From Acanthosoma haemorrhoidale (Eukaryota; Arthropoda; Insecta; Hemiptera; Acanthosomatidae): a DNA stretch of 64,000 nucleotides. A program made the translations under genes and the position numbers. Below, piece after piece: positions 53,201 through 63,898 of this stretch (positions are counted from its first letter, which is position 1; every line of letters begins with the position of its first letter). Below the pieces are notes generated by a model. It did no database searches, was not told where the DNA came from, and saw only the letters and a program-made list of their open reading frames with translations. The stretch lies in contig OV884015.1 of NCBI GenBank assembly GCA_930367205.1, forward strand, positions 81,644,841 to 81,708,840. Direction: 5' to 3'.

Positions 53201-56200
53201 TCCTTTATTTCCGACAGACCTCAAGTCACACTAAATCCCATTCTCCTTTTCCTGCCACATTCAAAGCTGTTGCTCCGAGGCTTTACAAACCCTAACCCTA
53301 TTCTGCACATACGTCGAACTCCATAACCAAATTCAAAACAATTCTACCCATGCTAATGCTGATGGTACACAAATACTCCTCCTTTTCTAGCCTCCATATC
53401 TCCAAAATGGCCCTTTCCTTAAAATCCAGAGACCTAGACTGAATCAGTTCCTGGACTTAAATAAAATCGATTTATAACCCAAAAAGTACAAATCAATTAT
53501 CTTAAATAGGGGTTCTTAAACCCTTATTCAATTTCTTGACCACCCCTTTTTATGATTAACCACCCCATATTATCCATCTGGCAAAAATCTCAGGCTTTTC
53601 CTAGACCAGGGGAACCTTTTTGGTCGTGGTTTCACAACCACCCATCTTAAAAAGGGCAATTTACGCAAATTTGAATAACTTATATATTCAATACAATAGG
53701 AATAGATAACTCAAGAAATTTATTTTAGCTAGGTAGGTACCTATTAATTTTATAACATTAAAAAAATCAGAAAATATTAAGATAACAGCTTAGTATTCAA
53801 AGTATAGTGACTGAACCAGATTAGCAAAAACGTAAAAAATATTGATTGTGAGTGATATTTGTTTTTTCCTCAATAACTATTTATATTTTGTGATGAAAAT
53901 GCCGATAAACGTCTTTTTTTCCTCTCTCTAAATACCTTTCATAGGGGTTGATTGTATAAATGTGACCATCTGAAACCCTCAAACGTTTAATTTTCAGGGA
54001 CACACGAAGGTAAAAGTTACAATCCGTTAAGAGAACCCAAGACCATTATATAATGGCATTGAACTTAGCCAATAATACCAGCCACCAGTAGACTCTCACT
54101 ACTGCACCGACTCAACCAACCTCCACCGAGGATTCCCACATCCCTAACTCCTCTCACACCACCTTCAAGCAGGTACTCCTGATACAAGGTTCCTTTTATC
54201 CCAAATATGCTATATTTTTCCTACATACTAAACTTCGACCAAGAGAGCTTCGAAAAAAAAAAAAAAAAAAAAAAAAACCAATAATACGATATCTATGGGA
54301 TAAAATTCCTTTGAATTTTATCAGATAAGAAAAATCTGAGAAATCTATTGCGCACGGCGCGATATCAGTGGAAATAAGATGTTTACATCTTGGGTTAGAA
54401 ATCTGTCCACTTCTTCTATTCATGGAAACAATTTATGATTGAAATCGTCAGAAATGTGTAGATTTATTTAGAGGGAACATGCCTTTTTTATTACCAATTT
54501 TACGTGGTAAACTACCAAATTAGTATTCAATGAATTTATCAAGAGGTATAGCAGATTAGCAAAAAGGTGAACCAACCAAGTGAAGTTATTTAAATCAAAT
54601 CATTGAGCTGGAGCTTGTAATTGTTTTTTACTTACCAGCTCCTCAATGTTGAAAGACTGCTGCCATTGGCCAAGACTGCTACCATTGCCACTGGCCAAAG
54701 TGGCGTAACTACAGGGTGGCAGGGCTGGCAAAATGCCACGGGCCCCAAACCCAAGTGGGCGCGAGCTCAGAAATATTGTTTTAATATAGTACCTATTTAT
54801 AAAAATATATATACCATAATACAAATTCAAGTTAATCATTTAATGATTTCAACATATCCTAAACAAAAAAAAATGATAGGGCCCCCATTTAAGGAATTTG
54901 CCACGGGCCCCAGATGATATAGTTACGCCACTGGCTGCTAATGCTAATATAAGTAAATTTTTCTGATGTAAGTCGGTTAATGACACCCTGCTGTCATCGT
55001 TTATAAAGTTCAGCTTAAAGCAAGACTGTTTACATCGATATGTTGAACCAAAACGACCAGCATAAAACTAAATCACATAATAAAGGAAACTTCGTTTTTT
55101 AAAAACTTCTAAAACTCCAGATAATTATGTGAATCATTTTTATATCGTGTACATACTTAAATGTAAGAACGACGTTGTTTTGTAGGTCAATTAATGAACT
55201 TTGAATTCCAGAAGAGTACTGCTGTGGTTTCTTCTCTTTTATTGCAGAGGGGTCGATAAAATCTCCAAGAAAGCATTTTTCTCCCTCAGTCATGAAATGT
55301 GTAAGAGAATTGAAGTAGACATGAAAATTTCATTTTATATTTTTTACAGTCAAGGTCCAATTCAGTTGGACCAGTGTTTTCTTGCATGCAACGGAAATAA
55401 GGCAGTCAATTAAAAATGTTGACAAAGAGCAAACTATGCCTCAAAAGGCTACTTGAGACATCAGTACTGGTAAATGATTAGATTTACTTTGAAATAGAGT
55501 GTTCAATAAGTTTTGATGTGCAATTATGTCACAGAGAAAATGGTGATCCCAAAGCAGTCTTCATGGAGAGGAAAGATGTGAGAAAGTTCTTAATTTTCTT
55601 TTAGATAAGTTGAGATATCGCGATGGAAGACTAGTTCTCCATGTTTCTCAACGTTTTTTTTAGCTCATTAGTTTGTTTTTCAAATATTAATGGTGGTTTT
55701 TTTTTTTTTTAATGAAATTTGATCACAAGACTGAACCAATTGCATACTTGCAATAAACAATCTTCCCAATTACAGTTAAACACTCTCCTTTTAAAATCCT
55801 TTTTGTATTTTCTTTTAGCCATATCATTTGTAAAAGGGCCATGCTTGTAGGCAAGGAGTCCTTAAAGGTACATTGGAATTACTTTCACTCTATGAAGCAC
55901 TAAAGTTCTATTAAATATTACTTATATATTATATTATTGGTATGTGACATAATTTACGTAATGGAGATAAATAAGGACTGAGAAAACTTGAAGAAAAAAT
56001 GGGAAGCTTGAATTGTAGGTGGGGAATATAGGTGCATGTTGATTATAAGAAAGAGAGTACAACCTCATACAGTAGCATTGATGGAGTTAGGATAGCCCTT
56101 CCCTTCCACTAGATTGGAAATATAATCTCCTTAAATGTAAGTATCATTCTGCTCCACCTAGAATGAATGGTCTCCTGTACAAGATGGCAATACTTTTGTG

Positions 56201-57186
56201 CGACCCTCTTGTACCAAACATTATCCATCAAATCCATAACATATTCTCCTTAAATGTATATAATCAATTCTACCCCGGAGATCACAGACCCATTTCTTTG
56301 AACTGCCAAATTCAGATCTTTGTAACTGTTATACCTTCTTTTATTGACCATTCCCCCCCATATTGTTACCAATTTCTTTTATCTTCTTATTGTCCCCTGA
56401 CTCACTAGTTGGGAGTGTTATACCATTAATCAGCAACGCATCTATCAACAAATATTGATGGATGTATCTGGTGTTTATAAGAGTGTGGGATTACATCCCA
56501 GGGTCAAAAGGGTGACAACCTGTAGATAGCCAATCCCTTGGCAATAGGGTTTGAATATTGAGCAGAACTTGAAAATGAACTACACTATTGGGCCTTATAT
56601 AGTATAAATAACAAATGTTACTAGACAAAACAATTGGACGAAAAAAAAGATAATTTTTAGAATGAAAATATTAACCATATTTTATAAATTTTCAAATAAA
56701 CCATTACAATAACCAGTAATAACTGTAACCTCTCTAGTTTAGCAATAGTATGTTACAAATTTTAACTTACTATAAAAATAATATAAAGAATTTTATGAAT
56801 GCACCATCATTACTTACTTTTTCCATCATTCTTGAGACAGTTAACCTTACTGGGAAAGTCACACTCAAGTGTGCTTGGATTGAATAATGTTCCAGGAGCA
56901 CAAACAGTAAGTTGGCCTCGCCCCTTATAGCAATTATAAAATCTCTTGCAATCTCCTAAATAAGGAAACTGGCCTGTGGCGTGTGGTGGACATCCCTTAC
57001 CATACCATCCGTTGTTCTCTGAGCTATACTATAAGTGTTTACAACAGTAGTGAATATTCCACTTTAATAATCAAGGAATATAAATCCAACAAATAATAGA
57101 GTACTCACAGACTGTATGGATAAACAGTTGTTCACATAATAACAAAGAGTAACTAAACATATAAGATAGGGATAATTTCGACACAT
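28155..57186 (-). CDS. Tequila: Mosaic secreted serine protease, Tequila/neurotrypsin type, 26 exons
   Basis: This is a trypsin-fold protease joined to many binding modules, extracellular. Exons: 57186-57109, 57028-56818, 48006-47881, 47247-47152, 43191-42144, 41026-40857, 40779-40356, 40255-40128, 39569-39349, 39146-38996, 38760-38554, 38072-37940, 37856-37729, 36461-36358, 36095-35923, 35843-35684, 35609-35483, 35215-34980, 33906-33754, 33674-33498, 33376-33200, 32200-31997, 31402-31250, 30208-29983, 29696-29520, 28306-28155. They sum to 5340 nt in one frame. Approximate residues: signal peptide 1-22, CBM14 39-89, His-rich 97-138, 43-residue repeats 212-384, CBM14 483-536, SRCR 668-773, C-type lectin 774-945, kringle 954-1038, LDLa 1045-1090, PAN 1091-1170, LDLa to 1200, SRCR 1203-1305, LDLa 1310-1358, SRCR 1359-1475, trypsin from 1529. 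Activation is at R|VVSG; the triad is TAGHC, NNDIAL, GDSGGP; PDSC gives trypsin-like specificity. Exon 1 is the least certain. Confidence 0.9.
28310..28974. other. Protease intron 25, 3' part
   Basis: This is non-coding intron sequence between the last two protease exons. I recognise nothing definite in it. Confidence 0.4.
28975..29110 (+). repeat. Possible tRNA-derived SINE head
   Basis: The stretch GCTAGCAGTTAGCATGC followed about 35 bases later by GTTTTCGTTTTCC resembles the A and B boxes of a tRNA-type pol III promoter. It lies in the last protease intron. The match is loose and no second copy was found, so the call is weak. Confidence 0.3.
36462..37728. other. Protease intron 13
   Basis: This is intron between the kringle and first LDLa exons. 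It is AT-rich with a somewhat less AT-rich patch near 36640-36960 that may be old transposon DNA, but I cannot assign a family. Confidence 0.35.
38242..38370. repeat. Short foldback element
   Basis: The arms 38242-38269 and 38344-38370 are inverted copies (AAATAAAACACC ... CTCTCCACA and its complement) with one small gap. The element lies in the intron between the lectin and kringle exons. It is probably a small MITE. Confidence 0.55.
41027..42143. other. Protease intron 5
   Basis: This is AT-rich intron between the two exons that share the second chitin-binding domain. No transposon or gene is recognised. Confidence 0.45.
42543..43070 (-). repeat. Coding minisatellite, four 129-bp units
   Basis: Within protease exon 5 a 129-bp unit is repeated about four times; the anchor GGTGGGGGTGG recurs at 42671, 42800, 42929 and 43058, exactly 129 bases apart. 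Each unit encodes 43 residues, starting PPPPQTPVY, passing through QNPVY and QPAQPA, then [14 protein letters not shown], and ending ETEQ. The product is a Pro/Gln-rich, probably extended linker between chitin-binding domains. The two central units are the most alike and the outer ones have drifted. Confidence 0.95.
43440..44440. other. GC-rich block of unknown origin, probably transposon
   Basis: Base composition rises sharply compared with the flanking intron. Several overlapping open frames exist (for example 43903-44247 on plus), but none shows a motif I know, and no strand dominates. The block ends near CAATAAATAT at about 44420, which could be a polyadenylation signal of an LTR or 3' UTR. 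It adjoins another repeat and a gypsy relic, so it is most likely part of a transposon cluster in the protease intron. Confidence 0.4.
44448..44921. repeat. Dispersed repeat with tRNA-like core, copy A
   Basis: This aligns with 53843-54487. On the minus strand near 44640-44705 it reads TAGTGGCTAAGT, then CCATTATATAATGG, then GGGTTCTAATCTC. The first and last parts resemble the A and B boxes of a tRNA promoter. It could be a tRNA-derived SINE or a longer element that contains one. Confidence 0.6.
44960..46715 (+). pseudogene. Degenerate Ty3/gypsy Pol relic
   Basis: With shifts and stops, the plus strand gives the RT end ([18 protein letters not shown]; then [15 protein letters not shown]), RNase H ([21 protein letters not shown]) and integrase ([23 protein letters not shown]; then [10 protein letters not shown]). 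It is a different, older element than the one at 3325-8640, with many lesions. It lies in the protease intron on the opposite strand. Flanking LTRs are not obvious. Confidence 0.85.
48070..48655 (+). pseudogene. Ty3/gypsy integrase C-terminus relic
   Basis: The plus strand reads [20 protein letters not shown], in which VERYN holds the third catalytic residue of a gypsy integrase, then [15 protein letters not shown]. Shifted frames follow that resemble the usual C-terminal tail. It starts abruptly about 65 bases beyond protease exon 3 and is not colinear with the relic at 44960-46715, so I treat it as a separate fragment. Confidence 0.6.
48660..50013. other. Intron sequence upstream of the PP2C gene
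   Basis: This is AT-rich with no recognisable gene. A possible splice acceptor (TTTTTTCAG ending at 49960) lies 60 bases before the PP2C start, so a 5' non-coding exon for that gene is possible. Confidence 0.4.
50020..50970 (+). CDS. Intronless PP2C-type Ser/Thr phosphatase (PPM family)
   Basis: This metal-dependent phosphatase is most like the insect proteins that begin [12 protein letters not shown]. It is an uninterrupted 316-codon frame; I chose MGGILSEP (third codon of the longer frame from 50014) because Gly2 with Ser6 fits N-myristoylation and family starts. Metal-site motifs are ESMEDAH, FDGHGG, ACDGIWD and GTDNM. The substrate loop and GDSRA are also present, so it should be active. 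It lies inside protease intron 2 on the opposite strand, has no introns and is much richer in G+C than its surroundings. These traits suggest a retrocopy. No poly(A) remnant is visible after the stop. A fragment of it recurs at 52005-52164. Confidence 0.92.
   Translation: MGGILSEPVTTKNTYHAMTEKYAIASSSMQGWRESMEDAHAIATGFSAELINDYFAVFDGHGGTKVADYLSIHLEDLINNEVILAEGDIGKALQQACLKLDGRMKLHPQLNKDSSGSTAVVVVISNDTLYCANVGDSRAVACVRGNPFPLSVDHKPSLPEEKRRILAAGGYVAFDRVNGILALSRAFGDFDYKKNSTKTQEEQIITPFPDIIEKKVDKHWEFVVIACDGIWDVMSNERVCAFVKQRVDAEVEPHVICEELIMECLCKENCGVESVGTDNMTVILVVFKKSTKKPYFSEITDTPLPARYRCNQLSIS
51389..51401 (+). repeat. C homopolymer
   Basis: Thirteen cytosines in a row. Similar runs occur at about 5629-5642, 9567-9580 and 58717-58730. 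Such tracts are common sites of length error. Confidence 0.8.
51632..52666. mobile_element. Solo LTR, copy 2, with a PP2C fragment inside
   Basis: This aligns with the solo LTR at 26773-27603 (shared blocks include GTGGTCTTTGACCTTTGCTG and CAGGTGCCGGGTTCCGA). It starts TGTCGG and ends GCAACG, flanked by GGCTG and GGGTG, which may be a worn 5-bp duplication. About 174 bases near 51993-52179 are absent from copy 1 and are the PP2C insertion with its duplicated target. It lies in protease intron 2. Confidence 0.8.
52005..52164 (+). pseudogene. 160-bp copy of the 5' end of the PP2C gene
   Basis: This matches 49996-50155 over its full length with no indel and about five substitutions. It covers about 24 bases of leader and about the first 45 codons. 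The repeat TACGCGATACGCT borders it on both sides (51993-52005 and 52167-52179), as after a target-duplicating insertion. There is no poly(A) at either end. It cannot make a functional phosphatase. Confidence 0.9.
52672..53842. other. Intron sequence, no recognisable feature
   Basis: This is part of protease intron 2. Short open frames occur, but none has a motif. Composition is slightly less AT-rich than elsewhere. Confidence 0.4.
53843..54487. repeat. Dispersed repeat with tRNA-like core, copy B
   Basis: This is the second copy of the family at 44448-44921, in the same orientation. It shares the block ending in TAGATTTATTTAGAGG and the minus-strand tRNA-like boxes. It is interrupted at 54079-54277 by a LINE tail. 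Confidence 0.65.
54079..54277 (+). mobile_element. jockey-like LINE tail with target duplication
   Basis: This is a 199-bp insertion whose sequence matches the LINE 3' end at about 14970-15106 and which ends in 25 adenines (54253-54277). It is flanked by the perfect duplication CCAATAATAC (54069-54078 and 54278-54287). It is a strongly 5'-truncated LINE insertion into repeat copy B. Confidence 0.9.
54699..54932. mobile_element. MITE with AGTGGCGTAACTA ends
   Basis: The ends AGTGGCGTAACTAC and GTTACGCCACT are inverted copies, 234 bases apart. GCCACGGGCCCC occurs near both ends. Ends of this kind are known from non-autonomous DNA transposons; the superfamily is not certain. I could not define the target duplication. 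Confidence 0.6.
54933..56817. other. Intron sequence, no recognisable feature
   Basis: This is the 5' part of protease intron 2. The minus-strand frame at 55293-55099 and the plus-strand frame at 55201-55413 have no motif that I know and overlap each other. A transposase remnant is possible but not shown. Confidence 0.4.
57109..57186 (-). CDS. Tequila: Signal-peptide exon of the mosaic protease
   Basis: This 26-codon exon starts [11 protein letters not shown] and has a hydrophobic core followed by small and polar residues, like a secretion signal. It ends at a consensus donor (TCT|GTGAGT). Its phase matches the next exon, which begins at 57028 and encodes the first chitin-binding domain. It was too short for ordinary frame listing. 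A different upstream first exon cannot be excluded. Confidence 0.6.
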
Positions 57187-57348
57187 AACAGCTAAACCAC
57201 TTTACAAACACTAACTGAGAGAAACATTTACAGAGATGGAGGAAGGATATCATTTAGATAGTGTCTAACAGGGTCAATTTGTTTTCTTATCTCAGGAGGT
57301 CGGTCATAGGTCGGTTAAGACATTTATAATATACATTGTGCTATAAGA

Positions 57349-57354
57349 TTTATT
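57349..57354 (-). terminator. COX18 polyadenylation signal
   Basis: AATAAA on the minus strand, about 40 bases after the COX18 stop and about 160 bases before the start codon of the protease gene. Confidence 0.55.
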
Positions 57355-57393
57355 TTACAAAATAAATAGATATAATTTTGTTAAATATTAAAA

Positions 57394-60300
57394 TCAACTT
57401 TTTCTCTTTAAAAACCCTATTAACCTTCTGTTCCTTTCTTGAATTTCATAAATTATTTGTTGATAAGGATGATCATGAGTAGTAGGTGTATCTGGTATCC
57501 TACATATTTTTTTGACTCGTTTAGACATTAATAACAAGTTTTGACCTAATCCAATAATACTTGATGTTGTCCAGTACAAAGAAACAACCTGAAACAATTA
57601 TTAAATTTAATTTGTTGAATAATGAATTAAATTAAAAGCCTTTAGAAATTAATAAATAATGTATCAGGATACAAGTCATTTCTACAATCAATAATAATAT
57701 CACACTTTATGTGATATTAAATTTCAGATTTAAAGACATTAAATTATAAAATTTAACTGTATACAATGTTAAATTAAAGACCAGTTAAAATGATGAATAT
57801 TGTCTATCAAATTTTAGTTTTGGTTAATTTATTTTCAAAGTTGCTTTGAAATATCTGTTGACAATTACAGTTAATTTTTGATTTAGTCAATTGTGGTAAA
57901 ATATCAGACCACTTGTATTAGGCTAATAACTAGTTGATCACTGGATCAGTGGCCCGCTATTTTATTTTTTCAGGTGATCAAACAATTTTTTTTAATTTTT
58001 ACAGACTAACATTTTAACATCAATTATGCACTAAATTTCCTTTTCATTAATATATAGAAATTAAATAAAGTAGGAAGAAAGGAAAGGAACATTATTGAGA
58101 CCTCCCTCTATTATTTAGGGAAAATGTGAGGCCTATGGCACAGTACTCCACCAGTTGTGGGGGTCTGATAGACGCTACATGGATGATCACGATTAAGTGG
58201 ATAATGATCATTGATTTTATCAGAAGATTCCGTGACACAAATTAGCCAGTAAAGTTGTTGGAACTGGCAAAAAGGACCAAAGTCAAATAGAGTAAAGCCT
58301 TTATTGACCTTCCCCTCAATTGATCAACAATTACCATTTTCACTTAATTTTATTTACTGCTCAAAGAGACTAACAGTACTGGTAATTTCTGTATCACTCA
58401 CTAACATTAGAGCTAAGAAAATATATTTTTCACATGTTGATAAATCTTTTTAGCAATTTGTGTAGATGAGGGAAACTAAATTACAGGAATCTAATAGTAC
58501 CAATAAAATGTAATCAAATCTATGCGATCGAATCCAGCTTATAGGTGAGAATAGTGTATAAATATAAATAATTTTCATTACTTTTTAATTGCGTAAAATA
58601 AAATATTTACAGAATGGCGACAGTTAATACATAATTACCTATTTGTGATAAAAAAAAAAGTTAATTAAATATTTTCTTTTCATCTTCCACTGTTAAAATT
58701 ATTTCTTGTCTCTACCCCCCCCCCCCCCCAAAAAAAGTTTAAACATAGAATTCGTAGAGTAAATCTCTAGTAGTGGACTCGCCAATTCATAGTGAATTGC
58801 TAAACTGGGACAATCGAGGTTAGATGTAAAACATTATATGAAAATATCATATCCCTTTTTGCTAAACCTTAACTTGAATTATTATTATTAGAAAAGCTAG
58901 ACTGAGTAACAAGCGTATATTTTTATGAAATAAACCTTTTTTTTTGCACAAAATCATTCTCTGCTATCTGCCACTTACTACTTATTACTTGAGTATAAAA
59001 GCTTCAGATAACATTGCTCAGGTAAAAAATGTTTGTGTTTTCTCAATAAATTATTTTCCATTTTTTTATTATAAAACAGAAAAGGATCCTTGGCAATGAC
59101 CAGTGATATGTATGAAGCAGGATGTGTTAATAAAGTACTCACATAGCCAGTCATTATTGTCATATGTGAAACTACCACACATCCATAGTTTTTAATTGAT
59201 TACCTTATTATTATTAGCTTAGTTAAGATTTATGAAATCATGTAAGTTAAAAAGATTTAATATGGAAGGTTATATGTTACACAATTAATTGTTGATTGGT
59301 AGAACAAATTCGTTTAGCACTTGTTTAAGGTAAGATTTATTTTTATAACAGTTTTGGGGTCCATTGTTTTCTGTCGTTATAAGTAACAACCTAGCGGTAT
59401 ACATAAAAAGACCCTTTTCCTGTAGCTGAAAGTAAAGTCAAAACGACTGGGATATACGGAAGGCAGAGAAATAGTACATAGCTGTTTTATAGATCGCAGA
59501 GGAGCAGGAATGAAAAGAGAAATGCCACACCATAGAGAGGAGAAGAACCCTAGAAACATATACGCTCAAAGCAGGTCTGCTTGGTACCTAGTAGTAGGGA
59601 TGGAGTAAAGCGAAGCCAGCCTCAGCAGGGCACCCTTCTGAAGACATCTTTAAGAAACCACCATTCAAGGCATCTTGTATAAAAATGGGGTAAACAAGTT
59701 TTGAGCTCATTTAGGTTTATACCAAACCACAGTCTTTTGTTTTTAAAGCTATTTTATGTAATCTCAACCACATATATATCTTCTATCCATTATTCGCTTT
59801 ATATAAATAAATATTTCATTTTATTATATTTTCAATTCTTTCATGCATGTAGATAACTAACCTCCCATTGATCAACATAAGATATCTTTGGAGGAAAAAA
59901 AAAAGAAATCATGTATCATTAATTCAATTTTAAACAGATGTATTAATATATTTTATTGTTAAACCCAAGCTCTACACAATCTAGCAATGATGGTGCTGAG
60001 TATTATAGATTAATCAAACTCAGACAGTTCAAGTAAATTAGCATCCCATTACTTTTATCTTGTTTCATTTCAGTAACAATAATATATTATTTATTCAAAG
60101 TGTAGTGTGAGTTGTGGTCGTCAAATGAGGTAGGTGAACATATAGAGATAAATATGTCATGAATTTGTATTTGCCTTGGCAACTTAGCACTACGAAGATT
60201 AAACAAATTGCAAGTTACAACGAAAAAAGTTTTAAAGTAAGTTGATAAACTTATTCTATTGGACCAGAAATTTTAATGAGATTCATAGAGAGTTATGAAT

Positions 60301-60700
60301 TCGTTTTCATTTGTGTTATTTTAATATTTAGTTTAAAAATAACAACTTCTGATTTATCCTAGCAATATGGCATAATGAAAATAAATGCTTACAGCAGGAA
60401 CAGTTGCTGATATCGGAATCAATAATATACTAAAGCCTCTGAAAAAGTTGGTAGCATATCTTTGGATTCGAGAAGGTTCTCGAAGCCTCATCATTACTTG
60501 AATCTAAAAATTATAATTATATCATCAATAGATTTATTTAAATTGCCAAAAAAAATAAATAAATACAACACTAACCTCAATAATAGCCAAATTTGACAAA
60601 CCCAAAAGTAGGGGAAGTATTAATGACCCATCAGGTTGAGTCAAGTTAGGAATCCACAAAAAACCTCCTACAGAGAGCTTCATAAAGAGAAGTTCAGTTT
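57394..60700 (-). CDS. COX18: COX18 mitochondrial insertase, last three exons
   Basis: This YidC/Oxa1-family protein of the mitochondrial inner membrane helps insert the COX2 C-terminal tail. Visible exons are 60700-60576, 60503-60393 and 57588-57394, with GT/AG borders and consistent phases, giving about 143 C-terminal residues. The sequence GGFLWIPNLTQPD followed by ILPLLLGLSNLAIIE matches the COX18 pattern of a Trp-Asn-Leu-Pro-Asp loop and membrane helix. Next come ATNFFRGFSILLIPISATVP and LYWTTSSIIGLGQNLLL, then KKICRIPDTP, all COX18-like rather than OXA1L-like. The N-terminal exons should lie upstream, in the N gap or outside the window; I could not find them before 64000. Intron 2 here is 2.8 kb of AT-rich DNA with a C run. 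Confidence 0.85.
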
Positions 60701-60796
60701 CTAAAAAAATATTTAAAAAAAAAAATCTTAACAAATCCCATATGTATATATATATATGGTAGATAAATTATGCTTAATATAAATATATATATAATA

Positions 60797-61064
60797 TCTT
60801 GGGAGAGTTGAAAAGTATCCCTTCAAACCCCCTAAAAAAGTTACTTAATTTCCCTCATAAGGCTGAGTGAATTTTTTATATACCCATCCTACTGGATCTA
60901 AGCATGCCTGGCTACTAACAACTAAGGTGAGTTTGATTCTTGGCTAACCCAAAGTTTTTTTTTCTGATTGGGATGGGTATATAAAAGATTCACTCAGCCT
61001 TATGAGGGAAATTAAGTAACTTTATTTAGGGGGTTTGAAGGGATACATTTCCACTCTCCCAAGA
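60797..61064. mobile_element. Foldback (MITE-like) element
   Basis: The arms 60797-60889 and 60971-61064 are inverted copies of about 93 bases (TCTTGGGAGAGT at the tips, TACCCATCC at the inner edge), with few mismatches. The 80-base loop contains GCATGCCTGGCTACTAAC and GAGTTTGATTCTTGG, faintly tRNA-like. This is a clear hairpin element upstream of the third-last COX18 exon. Confidence 0.8.
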
Positions 61065-61399
61065 CAAAACTTAATTCTGTAGAATCTAGATGCCATACGA
61101 TCAACTCTTCCAACGCACAATTTTGGTTCAGAAAAACACGTAGTTTTTTTTTTAAAGAAATGAAAATTATTTAAATTACAAAAATGCATTGCAGGGAGCA
61201 TGTAGCTAATGGACCAGGGAACAGGCTAGTAGCTAAGCCAATTTAGCCAAAGTTGATCTCAGCCCTCCTGTGTTCCCTCGATTAATTTGGGGCTTGTTAG
61301 CCTAATGGAGGACATCTATCTATGTAATGTGACCCCTGTTACACCCTGTAAAGGGTTATCCCTTGAAAATACCAAAACGGGTAGGTATTATATTTTAAA

Positions 61400-61845
61400 A
61401 AACAATATGTGTGATATCATCTCATATGAAATAAGCAACCTCTGAGCCTTCTGAGAGGGATCAGAGGCATTACAAGTTATATTCTTAAGTAAATTTAAAC
61501 TTGGACACAATGCTTCCGAAGCATCAATATGGCTTTTGGTGATGGTACAGTGAATGAAAGAACTGAATATCAATAGTTCTATATATTTCAAACTGGCAAG
61601 TTTAAAGAACGAATCTTGTGGAAGCCCAGAAACAAGGCTCGATGGTGATGAATTAAAGGGTTTAATAGAGGCAAATCCACATCTGACAACTAGAGAACAT
61701 TCACAACACTTAAACATTAGCCATACTTCTGTTATAAAACACCTTCATGCTTTTGAGAAAACAATAAAAATGGACCAGTGAGAGCCACATGATCTGAATG
61801 TTCGCCACAAACTTTGTCGAAATGTTGAGAAAGACTGACAAGTTA
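61400..61845 (+). pseudogene. mariner transposase relic, N-terminal half
   Basis: The frame at 61554-61781 and its neighbours give PETRLDGDELKGLIEANPHL, TTREHSQHLNISHTSVIKHL and, after a stop, EPHDLNVRHKL. This is the helix-turn-helix region of mariner transposases, including the WVPHDL box with Trp lost. Stops and shifts show it is dead. The rest of the element would fall in the adjoining gap. Confidence 0.8.
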
Positions 61846-62045
61846 NNNNNNNNNNNNNNNNNNNNNNNNNNNNNNNNNNNNNNNNNNNNNNNNNNNNNNN
61901 NNNNNNNNNNNNNNNNNNNNNNNNNNNNNNNNNNNNNNNNNNNNNNNNNNNNNNNNNNNNNNNNNNNNNNNNNNNNNNNNNNNNNNNNNNNNNNNNNNNN
62001 NNNNNNNNNNNNNNNNNNNNNNNNNNNNNNNNNNNNNNNNNNNNN
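61846..62045. other. Assembly gap of 200 N
   Basis: Two hundred unknown bases, probably a placeholder length, between the mariner relic and the GA tract. The missing mariner C-terminus and possibly COX18 5' exons could be here. Confidence 0.98.
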
Positions 62046-63185
<1,140 letters not shown>

Positions 63186-63898
63186 TACTTTTGTGTTTAT
63201 TGATCTTTTATTTGATTTACCCCATAATACTTGGAAACTGATGTAACTGTTGTAACAAAATATGAATTAATTAATTGGTATTAAAATATTATCACACCAA
63301 TATGTCCATTATTTATTTTAAAATATTTCTTCATTGTCTACACTTTTTTTTAAAGATGACAGATGGTTCAGTTCTACAACTGTCATATCATTTTTATCTC
63401 ACACTTTCATTATTAAACTTCTTCCAGTAATCAATCAGTTACCAATACATAAAGTGAGTTTATCTAAAATATTTTTTGTTGGAGACTAATAAGTTTCTTC
63501 ATTATATTACATTCATTGCTTGTTTTAATTGTTCAATATCCAGATAATCTGCCATTTATTTGCAAACAATTCTTTTGCGAGAAGAAATTGAGACGGAGAC
63601 TATATAAATATTGGTAACTTATAATATGTTAAATTGTCTTTTTCGTCTAATTGAATGCCTTATGGTGAGTATGACAGATAATCAAGCTCAGGCTATTACT
63701 ATTTGTCCTGAATTAGCTCTCTCATTAGTTATTTTCATTAATGTAAATTTAATCCACTGTATTTGGGAAAAGACTTTTTATGAGGCCATTGTCTATAATA
63801 TAAGTGAGCGAATGTACACATGATCATGCATACCAGTTTATATCATACTGAGAAAGGTATCAAATTAAAATCTCGGGCCCTTTATTAGCAATATGCAA
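63186..63898. other. AT-rich sequence, no recognisable feature
   Basis: No exon or transposon motif is visible. COX18 5' exons were looked for on the minus strand and not found. Confidence 0.4.

Noticed and set aside
54605..54700. Possible extra protease exon ending GAGCTG|GTAAGT on the minus strand
   Set aside because: The donor is good, but the upstream side runs into a MITE, no acceptor or domain is convincing, and exons 2 and 3 already join in phase without it.
55099..55413. Overlapping open frames on both strands
   Set aside because: Neither has a recognisable motif or splice support; they may be part of a decayed transposon but this cannot be shown.
61388..61717. 109-codon minus-strand frame
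   Set aside because: It is the shadow of the mariner transposase relic on the plus strand.
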